The notes below the pieces were generated by a model. The model saw nothing but the letters and a program-made list of their open reading frames with translations. It was not told the origin of the DNA and did not search any database. A program made the position numbers and the translations under genes. A stretch of DNA of 64,000 nt, from contig JAIVEN010000010.1 in NCBI GenBank assembly GCA_026686845.1, positions 23,906,001 through 23,970,000 of the forward strand, written 5' to 3'. Positions within the stretch are counted from its first letter, which is position 1; every line of letters starts with the position of its first letter. Origin of the DNA: Adenanthera pavonina (lineage: Eukaryota; Streptophyta; Magnoliopsida; Fabales; Fabaceae). Below, in pieces: positions 33,280 to 44,303 of the stretch.

Positions 33280-36200
33280 ACATTGTTTTGCAGGTCTGTC
33301 TCAAAGCTAAGAAGAACAACAAATGGTATATGGATAGTGCCTGCTCAAGCCACATGACTGGAGATAAGGAGAAGTTCATCACCCTTAGAGACAAGAAAGG
33401 AGGAAAGGTGACCTTTGGAGGTGATCAATATGGCAAAATTGTTGGCATTGGCATTGTGGGCAAAAATCCATAAACATCCATTGAAGAGGTGCTGTTTGTA
33501 ATTGGCCTCAACCACAATTTGCTGAGCGTGAGTCAGATGTGTGACAGAGGAAACTGTGTGCTGTTTGACTCAAAGTTTTGCCTGGTCATCAGAAAAAGTG
33601 ATCACAAAGTAATCCTCAAAGCTCAAAGGGATGGTAACTGTTATACTATTGATCTTGATGAACTTCCTCCCTTGGATTCTGTGTGCTTAATTAGTCAGGA
33701 CAATGATAGTTGGTTGTGGCATAGGAGATTAGCTCATGTTAACATGAATCAATTGTCTAAACTGGTTAAAAATGAGCTAGTAACTGGCCTGCCAAAAATA
33801 TCTTTTGAGAAAGACAAAGAATGTGACGCATGCTTAAGAGGGAAACAAACTAAATCATCTTTTAAATCTAAAAATATAGTTACCACAACAAGACCACTTG
33901 AATTGCTGCATATGGACTTAATTGGACCTTCTAGGGTAAAGAGTCTAGGTGGTAACCTGTATGTGCTTGTAATTGTGGATGACTATTCTAGATTCACTTG
34001 GACATTATTTCTTTCCTCTAAAAGTGATACCTTTGACGCATTTGCAACCTTAGCTAAGAAAGTGCAAAATGAGAAAGGTATTTCTATTGTGTCAATCAGG
34101 TCAGATCATGGAGGAGAGTTTGAAAATGCATACTTCCTGGAGTACTGCAATGAGCATGGAATTGACCACAACTTCTCAGCTCCAAGGACTCCTCAACAGA
34201 ATGGGGTAGTAGAAAGGAAGAACAGAACTATTGGAGAAATGGCCAGAGCTATGCTAAATGAGAAGGAACTCTCTCAAGTGTTTTGGGCTGATGCAGTAAA
34301 TACAGCAAGCTACATCATAAACAGAGCCTACATCAGACCAATCCTTGGGAAGACTCCATACGAGCTTTACAAGGGAAGAAAGCCAAATCTGTCCCATCTC
34401 CATGTGTTCGGATGCAAATGCTTCATTCACAACAATGGGAAAGAAAATCTGGGTAAGTTTAATGCCAAATCCAATGAAGGTATATTTATGGGCTATTCTA
34501 GTAGGAGTAAGGCATATAGAGTTTATAATAAAAGATCAAACGTGGTAGAAGAATCTATGCATATGGTTTTCATTGAAAATGAAACTATTTCAAAACATGT
34601 TACCAATGAGGATGATCTTGCTTTTAACTTTGAAAAACTGGGTATTTCTGATAAAAGTAAAACTAAACCTCCAAAGATATCTGAATCTGTTAACACAGAA
34701 GAAGATATCCAGGAGCAAGAGTTTGATGAAGAAATTAATGAAGAAACATCTCAAGAACTCCCTAGAGCTTGGAAATATCAAAGGAATCATCCTGTTGATC
34801 AAGTAATAGGGAATGTTCAAGAGAGAGTCAAAACCAAAAAATAGTTAAGGGATCAAATGCTGAACTGCACTTTCATTTCTCAAATTGAACCTAAATGTGC
34901 TGAAGAAGCCTTAACTGATGATTACTGGATTTTAGCTATGCAAGATGAACTAAATCAGTTTGAAAGAAATCATGTTTCGGATTTAGTGCCTAGGCCCAAA
35001 AATCATCCTGTTATTTGTACCAAATGGGTTTTCAGAAATAAACTGGATGAATCTGGAACAATAATCAGAAATAAGGCTAGACTGGTTGCTAAAGGGTATA
35101 ATCAGGAAGAAGGTATTTATTTTGAAGAAACCTTTGCACCAGTAGCTAGACTAGAGGCTATAAGAATACTGCTAGCATACGCATGCATGAAAAACATTTT
35201 ACTATATCAAATGGATGTAAAGAGTGCCTTTTTAAATGGATATATCATGGAAGAGGTTTATGTAGATCAACCTCCAGGTTTTGAAGATTCTACTAAACCA
35301 AACCATGTTTATAAACTGAAGAAGGCTCTTTATGGTTTAAAATAAGCCCCTAGAGCATGGTATGAGAGACTGAGCAATTTTCTAACTGAAAAGGGTTTAA
35401 TAGAGGCAAAGTTGACACAACTTTATTCACTAAGAAAGAAAATAAAGATTTACTGATTGTTCAAATTTATGTTGATGATATTATTTTCGGTGCTACTAAT
35501 AAAACTCTTTGCAAGAAATTTTCTGAGTTAATGCAGGGAGAATTCGAGATGTCCATGATGGGTGAACTTAACTTCTTCCTTGGACTGCAAATCAGACAGC
35601 TTGATGATGGTATCTTTCTCAGTCAATCCAAGTATCTAAAGGAGCTGCTAAAGAAGTTTGGAATGGAGAATGACAAGCCAATGGGAACACCTATGGCTAC
35701 TGCAACCAAACTAGACATGGATGAGAATGGGAAGATGTTTGACATTACTCAGTACAGGAGAATGATTGGATCCCTGCTGTACTTACCTGCCAGCAGACCT
35801 AACATTATGTTCAGTGTCTGTATGTGTGCCAGGTTCCAATCATGTCCCAAGGAAACCCATGCAACAGCTGTGAAGAGAATTTTTAAATATCTCATTGGAA
35901 CATCACAGTTGGGTCTCTGGTATCCAAAGGGCAATGGAGAAGATCTCAAAGGATACACTGATGCTGATTTTGCAGGATCCAAAACTAACAGAAAAAGCAC
36001 AAGTGGAACTTGTCAGTTTCTTGGAGGATCCCTGGTTTCATGGTTCAGCAAAAAGCAAAACAGTGTAGCCCTATCCACTGCAGAAGCTGAGTATGTTGCA
36101 GCTGGAAGCTGTTGTGCCCAAGTCATCTGGATGAAGCAGCAGCTTGAAGATCTTGAGGTTAAAATGAAAGAGATACCAATCATGTGTGACAACCAAAGTG

Positions 36201-36451
36201 CCATAAATATCACCAAGAATCCTGTCATGTTGAAACATATTGAAGTTAGGCACCACTTCATAAGGGATCATGTTCTGAAAGAAGAAGTTAAGCTGGAGTA
36301 CATCCCAACAGAGAATCAAGTTGCTGACATACTCACAAAGCCTCTATCAGAAGACAGGCATTGCAGAATAAGGAGAGAATTGGCTATGGTAAATCTCAGT
36401 GAACTGCAAGTTATTCTTGTGCAATCTTGTTTTCAAAGGTTTGAACTTTAA
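33267..36451 (+). pseudogene. pol: S1 pol: protease, integrase, RT, RNase H (broken)
   Basis: The frame opens at 33267 and overlaps the gag end by 13 nt in the -1 frame; no ATG is near. Protease: WYMDSACSSHMTG (Asp at 33333). Integrase: WLWHRRLAHVNM...CDACLRGKQ zinc region, then MDLIGP, RSDHGGEF and PQQNGVVERKNRT with the three catalytic acids intact. RT: KWVFRNKLDE, YQMDVKSAFLNG, YVDD at 35468-35479. RNase H: GYTDADFAGSKTN, STAEAEYVAA, RHHFIRDH. Breaks: TAA at 33471, TAG at 34842 between IN and RT, TAA at 35343, and a one-base loss near 35396 that shifts the frame. The normal terminal stop after ...SEL is lost, so the frame runs 16 codons further. Product: polyprotein for cleavage, integration and cDNA synthesis. 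Confidence 0.93.
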
Positions 36452-37407
36452 AATTAATTCTAACTTTAGCATCGGAGTATGTTTAATTTAAGCTGCAGGT
36501 GCTCCTCATAAGATTCAATGGCAATAAACTTGAAAATTGGAGCACATCAGAATGAAATAACCAGAAAGTGAAGTAAATGATGAAAATTCTGAGTTCTGGA
36601 TCCACTTTGTAAGTTTTTAATAAGATGAAATTCGTATTTTAATGAGTGTTAGACGTATTTTGCCTCATAAACCGTGTCTTTGAACTAGTCAACATGTTTC
36701 ACATTCGAATTTTTGTTGATCAACAGACGAACTTCGGCCTATTAGCCTTGGAACAGTTCTCGGTGATGCCTCGAAATTCGTCTGTTGGATTTTTGAAATT
36801 CGAATTTTCAAAAAGCAAAAATCTCAAAATCATGTTTGTCCATCACTGTTGTACAAATTATCACTTCTTGAAATACGAATGTTGGACAACCTTTACAAAA
36901 GTTGAAAAATGCGAACTTTCAGTTCAAAATTCATCTGTTGAATCATGTTCTTCATGTTGAATACTTGAAAGATGAAGTTACGCATGCTTAATCCGTCTGT
37001 TGATTGTGGTTTTGTTTGTTGCCTGCTGTTTGCTCATCAACATTCGAACTTTGTTGGAACAAAATTCGTCTGTTATGTTTGTTCTACTTGTTCCAAGCCA
37101 CTGTCAGACAAACTTTCAGAATGAAAATTCGTCTGTCAGTAAGCTTTGCTGAACGGTTTAACTTGTAACTGCCCGAAGTTTGAATTTTGATCCCTTAAAA
37201 TTCGTCTGTCAGACGGTTACATACGTTAAATCCGACGGTTTTCCAATGAACAGACGCAACCCTATTTGAAACTCCTCTGAGTCTGTTCTGATCCTCTCTT
37301 CAATCCTCTTAACTTCTGTCCAAAAACCGTCATTCTTCACCATTTAAACTTCCATTCACATCATATAAATCAAATCTAAGCCACATTCAGCATCATTCAA
37401 CACAAAA
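36452..37407 (+). promoter_or_regulatory. S1 pre-envelope spacer: TTCG array and TATA-like box
   Basis: Noncoding DNA between pol and the envelope-like ORF. About 36620-37260 holds repeated AAATTCGTCTGT / ACAGACGAA / ACATTCGAA motifs like those in the LTR. ACGGTT-type sites occur at 37152-37158, 37213-37218 and 37235-37240. TATAAAT at 37364-37370 lies 38 nt before the ATG at 37408. SB and S2 keep the box at nearly the same distance (TATAAAC; CATAAAC). It may be an internal promoter, which is inference. Confidence 0.5.
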
Positions 37408-39020
37408 ATGGCGAGAGTGAAAAATCCTGGAGCAGGAAAAGCTGAGGCTCGGCCAAAGAGAACGGTCAAATCTCAATATGCTACAAAGGAAGGAGAGAAA
37501 TCCAAGAGAAAGGCCGAACTCAGTAAAGCTACCCCTTCCAAATGCCAGAAACCTTCTTCTAAAGTAGAATCTCAGAAAGCAGGACCCTCCTCACCAAAAA
37601 CTGCAGAACCTTCGGTTCCAGTTCCTTCTGTCTCTGCTGTTGCTTCCTCCTTTTCTACTAAATCTGGAGAGTATGAAATGACTACACTGCCACTGTGGAG
37701 CACTCCTGAGATTCAATAAGAGTACACTACCAAGTTTTCCAACAAGAAGGTAATCAAACCTCGCTGTGTGAATATGGAACAATTCTTAATATCTAACAAC
37801 TTTGATGCTAGAATATAGTTGTTAAGATATAAGAATCTGTTGGAAATTGCTGAAAAATATGATGATGAGGTAGTAAAGACTTGGTATGCCTCTCTTTAAT
37901 ACAACAGCAAGAAAATGAAATGGGAGGTCAACTTGAGATCAAGGACCATTTGGCTTGCTGATGAAACCTTCAATGAAGTGCTGGAAATTCCAGGACAAGA
38001 TGGGCTGAAAATTGACATGACAGCCTCTGGGTATATGGATGAGGCAAGCACAGCTAATGAAGAAGGTGGATCCTTTCTAAACTACAAGGAGAGCACCATC
38101 TTGGACACCCTATTCAGGAGAAGGGAGAATAGGCCTACCATCAATCAGTTAAAGCCCACAGACCTTAGTGTACAAGTAAGGATCCTGCACTACACAGTGT
38201 CCAGGATCATATTCAACAAGGGTGGTAGCTTCAATTTGATAACAAGGGTAGAGGCTCATGTGATGACTGCTATCATACATGGGAAGCTGATTAATTTGGG
38301 TCATATCATCCTCCAGCGAATGATAAAGGCAAGGGATCAGAGGAAGGATTCCACACTCCCCTATGCAGCAATTATTTCAAGAATCCTGCAGTATGCCAGG
38401 ATTCAACACATTGAAAAGGGGAAAGGAAAACTCACAGAGGCATTTAAAGAAGAGGAACTGCAAAGGATGGGTATTGAAAGAGATGAAGGCAGATGGGTTG
38501 GAAAGGGAGCAGGGAAATCTGAAGATTTGTTCTTTGCTGCTGATGCTACCCTCCAACAAGAAGGCACTTCTGAGGCCCCTGGCAAATCTGTACCTCAGCC
38601 TTCTCAGCCAATTCCATCTTCCTCCAGACCTACTCACCCTCCTTTCACTCCCTCTTCACAGGCCAAGCCAACCGAGATCACTGAGTTGTTTGACAATTTG
38701 TCAACACTCATTCTCAGCATTAGGGATGAGCAAAATGCCAAATTTGGTCATCTACAAGATCAGATCCATCAGTTGGCTGTGAACATGAAGGTGGTGGCTG
38801 ATGCATATGAAGAGATAACAAATGCAATTCCTACCACTTCAGCTCCACCTCAGCCTGGTGTCCCTGAGCCTACTCTGTCTCCAACTCCTGAGCCTCCAAG
38901 CCCCTTTGAGATTGACTCCTCTGACCATGATGATGATACAGATGGCGCTGGTGCAATGACGACACCAAGTCCTAGTCCACCCCTGGACTATGGATTAGAA
39001 GAAGAAGGACTTCAGTAGAC
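37408..39020 (+). pseudogene. S1 envelope-like ORF, 5' part (three early stops; split by S2)
   Basis: ATG at 37408 (MARVKNPGAGK). Stops at 37717, 37816 and 37897 break the N-terminal third; 37915-39018 is then open in the same frame to a TAG at 39016, just before the S2 insertion. Features: Lys/Arg-rich start with nuclear-signal-like clusters; conserved 'YKNLLEIAEKYDDEVVKTWY' region; 'GGSFNLITR'; a heptad-like stretch near 'LFDNLSTLILSIRDEQ'; Pro/Ser/Asp-rich tail. It continues at 49597 after S2. Neighbour order (gag, pol, spacer, this ORF, PPT) is that of Sireviruses with an envelope-like gene. No clear transmembrane segment is seen, so function is unknown. Confidence 0.8.
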
Positions 39021-39025
39021 AAGCC

Positions 39026-40884
39026 TGTTAGCAGGGCTGACTTCCCAAGAGGGGGGTGAATTGGGAAATTTGAAATTTTTCTGCACAAAGTGAAGTAAGT
39101 GAAGATATCACAGTATAATGAAAACAATATGTAAAATAGAGCAAGGTGAAAAGTAAAGATAAGGAGAAGAGAAGTCAGTGATTTATCCTGGTTCGGTCTA
39201 TTCACTTGACCTACATCCAGTCCCGAAGACACCTCTTGAGATTTATCCACTATACAGCAAGAATTTCAGTGGGCTTCTTGCTAAAGCCGCAGTACATGAG
39301 TATGCTCTGTTTCTGAGCTCTCTCAAACTTTCCAAGCACTTTCACTATGTGCTTCCCAATCCCCTTGTGAATACCCCTCACAAGTAAATCTATCTCCCAA
39401 ATGAAGAATAGATTGATTACAATGAAATAATTCTCTTGTATAGAGTGGATATGAAAGTTTAAGTACAAGTTTAGAAGTTAAGAGGGTAAAAGCTTTTGAG
39501 AAGAAGATTCAGCAGAAATTCGGTATATACAAGTTTGATTTGTTTCCCACAACTTCAAATGATGTTGTATTTATAGATTTAGGTCTCAAATATCCGTTAG
39601 AGACTAAACCTATCCGTTGGGGAAGTTATTCAACGGTTACTCTGAAAAACTATCCGTTTACCAACCGCATTTAATGATTCTGACATACTGAAATTCGAAT
39701 TTTGGTTGGCCAACAGACGAATTTTGAAGGAACCGAAGATTAAAGCTTCCAACGTTACAACACGAAGTTCGTCTGTTCATGAAGTGAAATTCGAATTTTG
39801 AAACTTACAAAACATTTTCACAATGTGACATACGAATTTTTAAGAAGAAAGTTTTTCGGTTAAGTGTGAACAGTGTTTTCAATTTTCTACAGTGCCTTCG
39901 AAATTCGAATTTTGGATCCCCAAAATTCGTCTGTCCATTGAACATTTAAAGGGACACAGTAGATTGCTTTCTTCGAAATTCGAATTTTGAAAGGGCGAAA
40001 TTCGTCTGTCAGAGAAACTCTTTTCAGACTGATTTCATCATTCGAATGTTGCAAATTCTTATCATTCGTATGTCAATGTTTCATTTCAACAGACTCAAGA
40101 ACTTAGCTTCTGAAATTCGAATTTCAATGTTCAAAGTTCGTCTGTCAGAGAGCAGTTTTGAAACTTAAATCACTCTTGATCTCAGGTGAACTTTAACATA
40201 GTTTCAGACGAATTTCTTCCATTTTCTCAAGTTTTGTTTTGTTTAAAATTCGAATTTTGAAGACTCAAAGTTCGTCTATTGCAAAGAAGCATCTTTCAGA
40301 CTTATATGAAAATTCGAATGTTGCAAATTCAAAATTCGTCTGTCAGAGAGCATTTATCAAACTCAATTTCATTTTGATTTCAGATGCAATTTATCATAGT
40401 TTCAGACGAATTTCTTTGGTTTTTTCAAACTTCATTTTACTTGAAATTTGAATTTTGAAAGTGTGAGGTTCGTCTGTTACAAAAGGCCTCTTTTCAGACT
40501 AGATGAAAATTTGAATTTTGAACAACCAAAATTCATCTGACAGAGAGCCATCTCTTCAGACTTATTCAGTTTTAGCTCGAATTCGAATTTCCAAAGGCAA
40601 AGTTCGAATTTCCAACTTGACAGTTTAGCTTAAACTTTCAACCATCGTCTGTTTGTGGGTGTTTTTCAAATATTTGAAGATTTAACATAAAATCAAAGTT
40701 TGAAAACTTCTTTTCTTCAAATCAAAATCTTTTACCCAGTCATAACAAAAACTAAGGATCCTACAAAAGATCTAACAACAAGTACTCAGAAGATTTTCAC
40801 TTGAAACAGCTTTGCTCTCCTTTGATATCTTCAATCCAAGCTCTTGAATGTTGGTTTGGAATCATCAAAACTCTTGTTTCAACA
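39026..40884 (-). mobile_element. S2 3' LTR (complete)
   Basis: 1859 bp, plus-strand TGTTAGCAGGGC...TTTCAACA. TATA complement TATTTATA at 39568-39575; four CCGTT/AACGG sites at 39594, 39614, 39632 and 39654; TTCG array at 39690-40620. The hairpin end has arms CTTCCCAA and TTGGGAAA near 39040-39068. Confidence 0.9.
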
Positions 40885-40898
40885 TTCTCCCCCTTTTT
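40885..40898 (-). promoter_or_regulatory. S2 polypurine tract
   Basis: The minus strand reads AAAAAGGGGGAGAA directly before the LTR, identical to SB and S1. A second purine tract, GAGGGGGAGC, is encoded near 40955. Confidence 0.88.
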
Positions 40899-41142
40899 GA
40901 TGATGACAAAACAACTTACAAACTGGATTAGTACTTAGGTTTGCTTTCACAAGCTCCCCCTCAACATATGCATAAGATATCAAAACAACAGATTTAAGGC
41001 ACAAAATATTGCAACAAAGGGATCCATTCATTTAATCAAGAGTTGCTTGTACAGAAACAAATCAAGCAAAGTTCAAACATCAAATCCAAAACACAAATAC
41101 ACAGTATAGAGTACAACAAGAGGACTTAAGCCTAATCTCCAA

Positions 41143-43308
41143 TCATTTCTTCTTGGACTTGGTCTTCTTGCTGTAGGATTTCCCTTTTCCTTTCCCAGAT
41201 TGCTCAGCAGCAGGCTTTCCAGTTTGCCCAGACTTCTCCCCCTTTTTGACATCATCAGGAAGGCCAACAAAATCAGCCGGAGGAGGGATCTGAGAGACAG
41301 GAATAGCACGAAGGGGCACAGGAGCAAAAGGGATTTCAGGTTCAGCTGGGGGCTCAGTGCTTGTTTCCTCGTTAGAGATTTCCAGCAGCTCCTGCATTGC
41401 CTGTCTGGAAAGAGCCAATTGAGCTCTTTGTTCCTCTGTAAGACCATAGGCAGCTAGAGAAGAGGAAGCTGGTTTAGCAGGAGGAAACATTTCTTCCAGC
41501 CTTCTCCTCTGAGCTTCCAGTAGTGCATTGTGAGCAATGACAATATAGTCAAGAACAGGTACAAGGCTCCTTTCTTCAGTGCTCACATCTTCTTGCATAG
41601 AGGAGCTTGAAATGGCTGCAACTAGTCTTTCAACTTGCTCAGATTCTTGAGTTGACAGAATTGATTCCTGAGCATCTTCTTGCATGGGCTCATGAGGGCT
41701 TGTATCTTGGAGTCCTTCTTCTCCTAATCCATAGTCCAAGGGTGGACCAGGACTTGGTGTTCTCATTGCACCAGCACCATCTATATCATCATCTTCATGG
41801 TCAGATGAGGCAATCTCGAAGGGACTTGGAGGCACAGGGGATGGAGACAGAGTAGGCTTAGGGACACCAGGCTAAGGTAGAGCTAAAGTGGTAGGAATTG
41901 TATTTCTTATCTCTTCATAGGCATCAGCCACCACCTTCATATTTATAGCCAACTGATGAATCTGATCTTGTAGATGAGCAAATTTGGCATTTTGCTCATC
42001 TCTTATGTTGAGAATGAGTGTTGACAGACTGTCAAACAACTCAGTGACCTTTGTTGGCTTGGCCCGTGAGGAGGGAGTGGAAGGAGGGTGAGTAGGCCTG
42101 GAGGGAGATGGGATTGGCTGAGAAGGCTGAGGTACAGATTTGCCAGGGGCCTCAGAAGTTCCTTCTTGCTAGAGGGATGCATCAGCAACAAAGAACAAGT
42201 CTTCAGATTTCCCTGCTCCCTTTCCAACCCATCGTCCTTCATCTCTTTCAATGCCCATCCTTTGCAGTTCCTCCTCTTTGAATGCCTCAGTAAGTTTCCC
42301 TTTCCCCTTTTCAATGTGTTGAATTCTAGCATGCTGCAGGATTCTTGAAATAATTGCAGCATAGGGGAGTGTGGAATCCTTCCTCTGATCCCTTGCCTTT
42401 ATCATTCTCTGGAGGATGATATGACCCATGTTAATCAGCTTCCCACGTATGATAGCAGTCATCACATGAGCCTCTGCCCTTGTTATCAAATTGAAGCTGC
42501 CACCCTTGTTGAATATGATCCTGGACACTATATAGTGCAGGATCCTGACTTGTACACTTAGGTCTGTGGGCTTCAACAGATTTATTGTTGGCCTGTTTTC
42601 CGTTCTCCTGAATAAGGTGTCCAAGATGGTGCTCTCTTTGTAGTTCAGAAAGGATCCACCTTCTTCATCAGCTGTGCTTGCCTCATCCATATATCCAGAG
42701 GCTGTGATGTCAATTTTCAGCCCATCTTGTCCTGGGATTTCCAGCACCTCATTGATTGTTTCATCAGCAAGCCAGATGGTCCTTGATCTCAAAGTGACCT
42801 CCCATTTCTTTTTCTTGCTGTTATATTGAAGAGAGGCATACCAAGTCTTCACTACTTCATCATCATATTTTTCAGCAATTTCCAACAGGTTTTTGTATCT
42901 TATCAACCATAATGCAGCATCAAAGTTGTTGGATATAAAAAATTGCTCAATATTTACACAGTGAGGCTTGATTACCTTTTTGCTGGAAAACTTGGCAGAA
43001 AACTCTTCTTGAATCTCAGGAGTGCTCCAAAGTGGTAGTGTAGTAAGCTCAAATTCTCCAGATTGAGTAGAAGAGGAGGAAGCCACAGTAGCAGTATCAG
43101 CCGAAGGGACCGCAGTTTTTGATGATGAAGGTCCAATTTTCTGTGAATCTGCCTTGGATAATGATTTCTGGCGTTTAGAAGGGGTAGCTTTACTGGGTTC
43201 GGCCTTTCTCTTGGATTTCTCTCCTTTCTTTGTAGCATACTGAGATTTGACCATTCTTTTTGGCCGAGTTCCAGCTTGTCCTGCTCCAGGGATCTTTACT
43301 CTCGCCAT
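41143..43308 (-). pseudogene. S2 envelope-like ORF (two stops, otherwise intact frame)
   Basis: 722 codons in a single frame from ATG at 43308 to the stop at 41143, interrupted only by TAG near 42169 and TAG near 41873. This is the best copy for reading the gene. Residues 1-50 are basic (KRMVKSQYATKKGEKSKRK, SKRQK). About 105-340 is the conserved globular region (STPEIQEEF, RYKNLLEIAEKYDDEVV, WEVTLRSRTIWLADE, VLEIPGQDG, FNKGGSFNLITRAEAHV). About 418-463 is heptad-like (LFDSLSTLILNIRDEQ...LQDQIHQLAINMKVV). Then come Pro/Ser/acidic segments, a second conserved part (LEAQRRRLEEMFPP, LTEEQRAQLALSRQAMQELL, RAIPVSQIPPPADFVGL) and a basic tail SYSKKTKSKKK. There is no signal peptide or obvious membrane span. 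Position gives the 'envelope-like' label; a nucleic-acid-binding or nuclear role would fit the basic ends equally well. Confidence 0.82.
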
Positions 43309-44303
43309 TTTTCAGTGGAATGATGCAGAATGAGGTTAAGGAAAGGTTTATGGGATGCGAATGGAAGTTTAAATGGTGAAGAATGACGGTTTTTGGATAG
43401 GAGTTAAGAGGATTAAAGAGAGAATCAGAACAGATTTAGAGAGGTTACAAATAGGGTTGCGTCTGTTCTGAGGAAAACCGTTGCATTTAACGTGTGTAAC
43501 CGTCTGACAGACGAATTTTGAGGGGTCAAAATTCAAACTTTGGGCAGTTACAAGTTAAACCGTTCAGCACAGCTTACTGACAGACGAATTTTCATCTTGA
43601 AAGTTCGTCTGACAGTGGCTTGAAACAAGCAATACAAGCACAACAGACGAATTTTATTCCACCAAAGTTCGAATGTTGAAAAGAAAAAGGCAGACAACAA
43701 TCAAACTATCAATCAACAGACGAATTAGACAAGCAGAACTGCATCTTTCAATAATTCAACATGAAGGACATGATTCATCAGACAAATTTTGAACTGAAAA
43801 TTCGAATTTTTCAACTTTGTAAAGATTGTCCAACATTTGTATGTTAAGAAGTGATAATTTGTGTAGCAGTGCTGGACAAACATAACTTTGAAATTTCTGA
43901 TTTTGAAAATTTGAACTTTCAAGTTTCAACAGACGAATTTCGAGGCATTACTGAGAACTGTTCCAAGGCATAACAGGCCGAAGTTCGTCTGTTAGTGAAC
44001 TGAAATTCGAATGTTGACCATATTGACCATGTCAAAAGGACATTTTATGAAGCGAAATACGTCTAACACACATTAACATGCGAATTTCATCATTAAAAAC
44101 TTACAGAATGGATCCAAAACTTGGAATTTACATCATTTACTCCATTTTCTGGTTGTTCCATTCTGACGTGCTCCAATCTTCAAGTTTATTGCCATTGATT
44201 TTCACAAGGAGCACCTGCACCTCAAATTAAACATACTCCGATGCTCAAGTTAGAATTGATTCTAATATTGAAAATTCTAAAGACAGAATTGCACAGAAAT
44301 ATC
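43309..44303 (-). promoter_or_regulatory. S2 pre-envelope spacer with TTCG array
   Basis: A noncoding stretch between RNase H and the envelope-like ATG. CATAAAC (complement 43346-43352) occupies the TATA position 38 nt upstream of the ATG. AACGGTT cores and ACAGACGAA/AAATTCG motifs run from about 43470 to 44100, e.g. 43509, 43585, 43645, 43931 and 43984. Confidence 0.5.

Noticed and set aside
33262..33280. Classical -1 slippery heptamer at the gag end
   Set aside because: The local bases (AAAAGG, GGAAAACA) do not form X-XXY-YYZ in the gag frame.
38363..38782. Second-frame ORF over the envelope-like gene (also 24110-24535 and 42003-42362 antisense positions)
   Set aside because: It follows from the codon use of the real frame; its conservation is explained by overlap with the envelope-like ORF.
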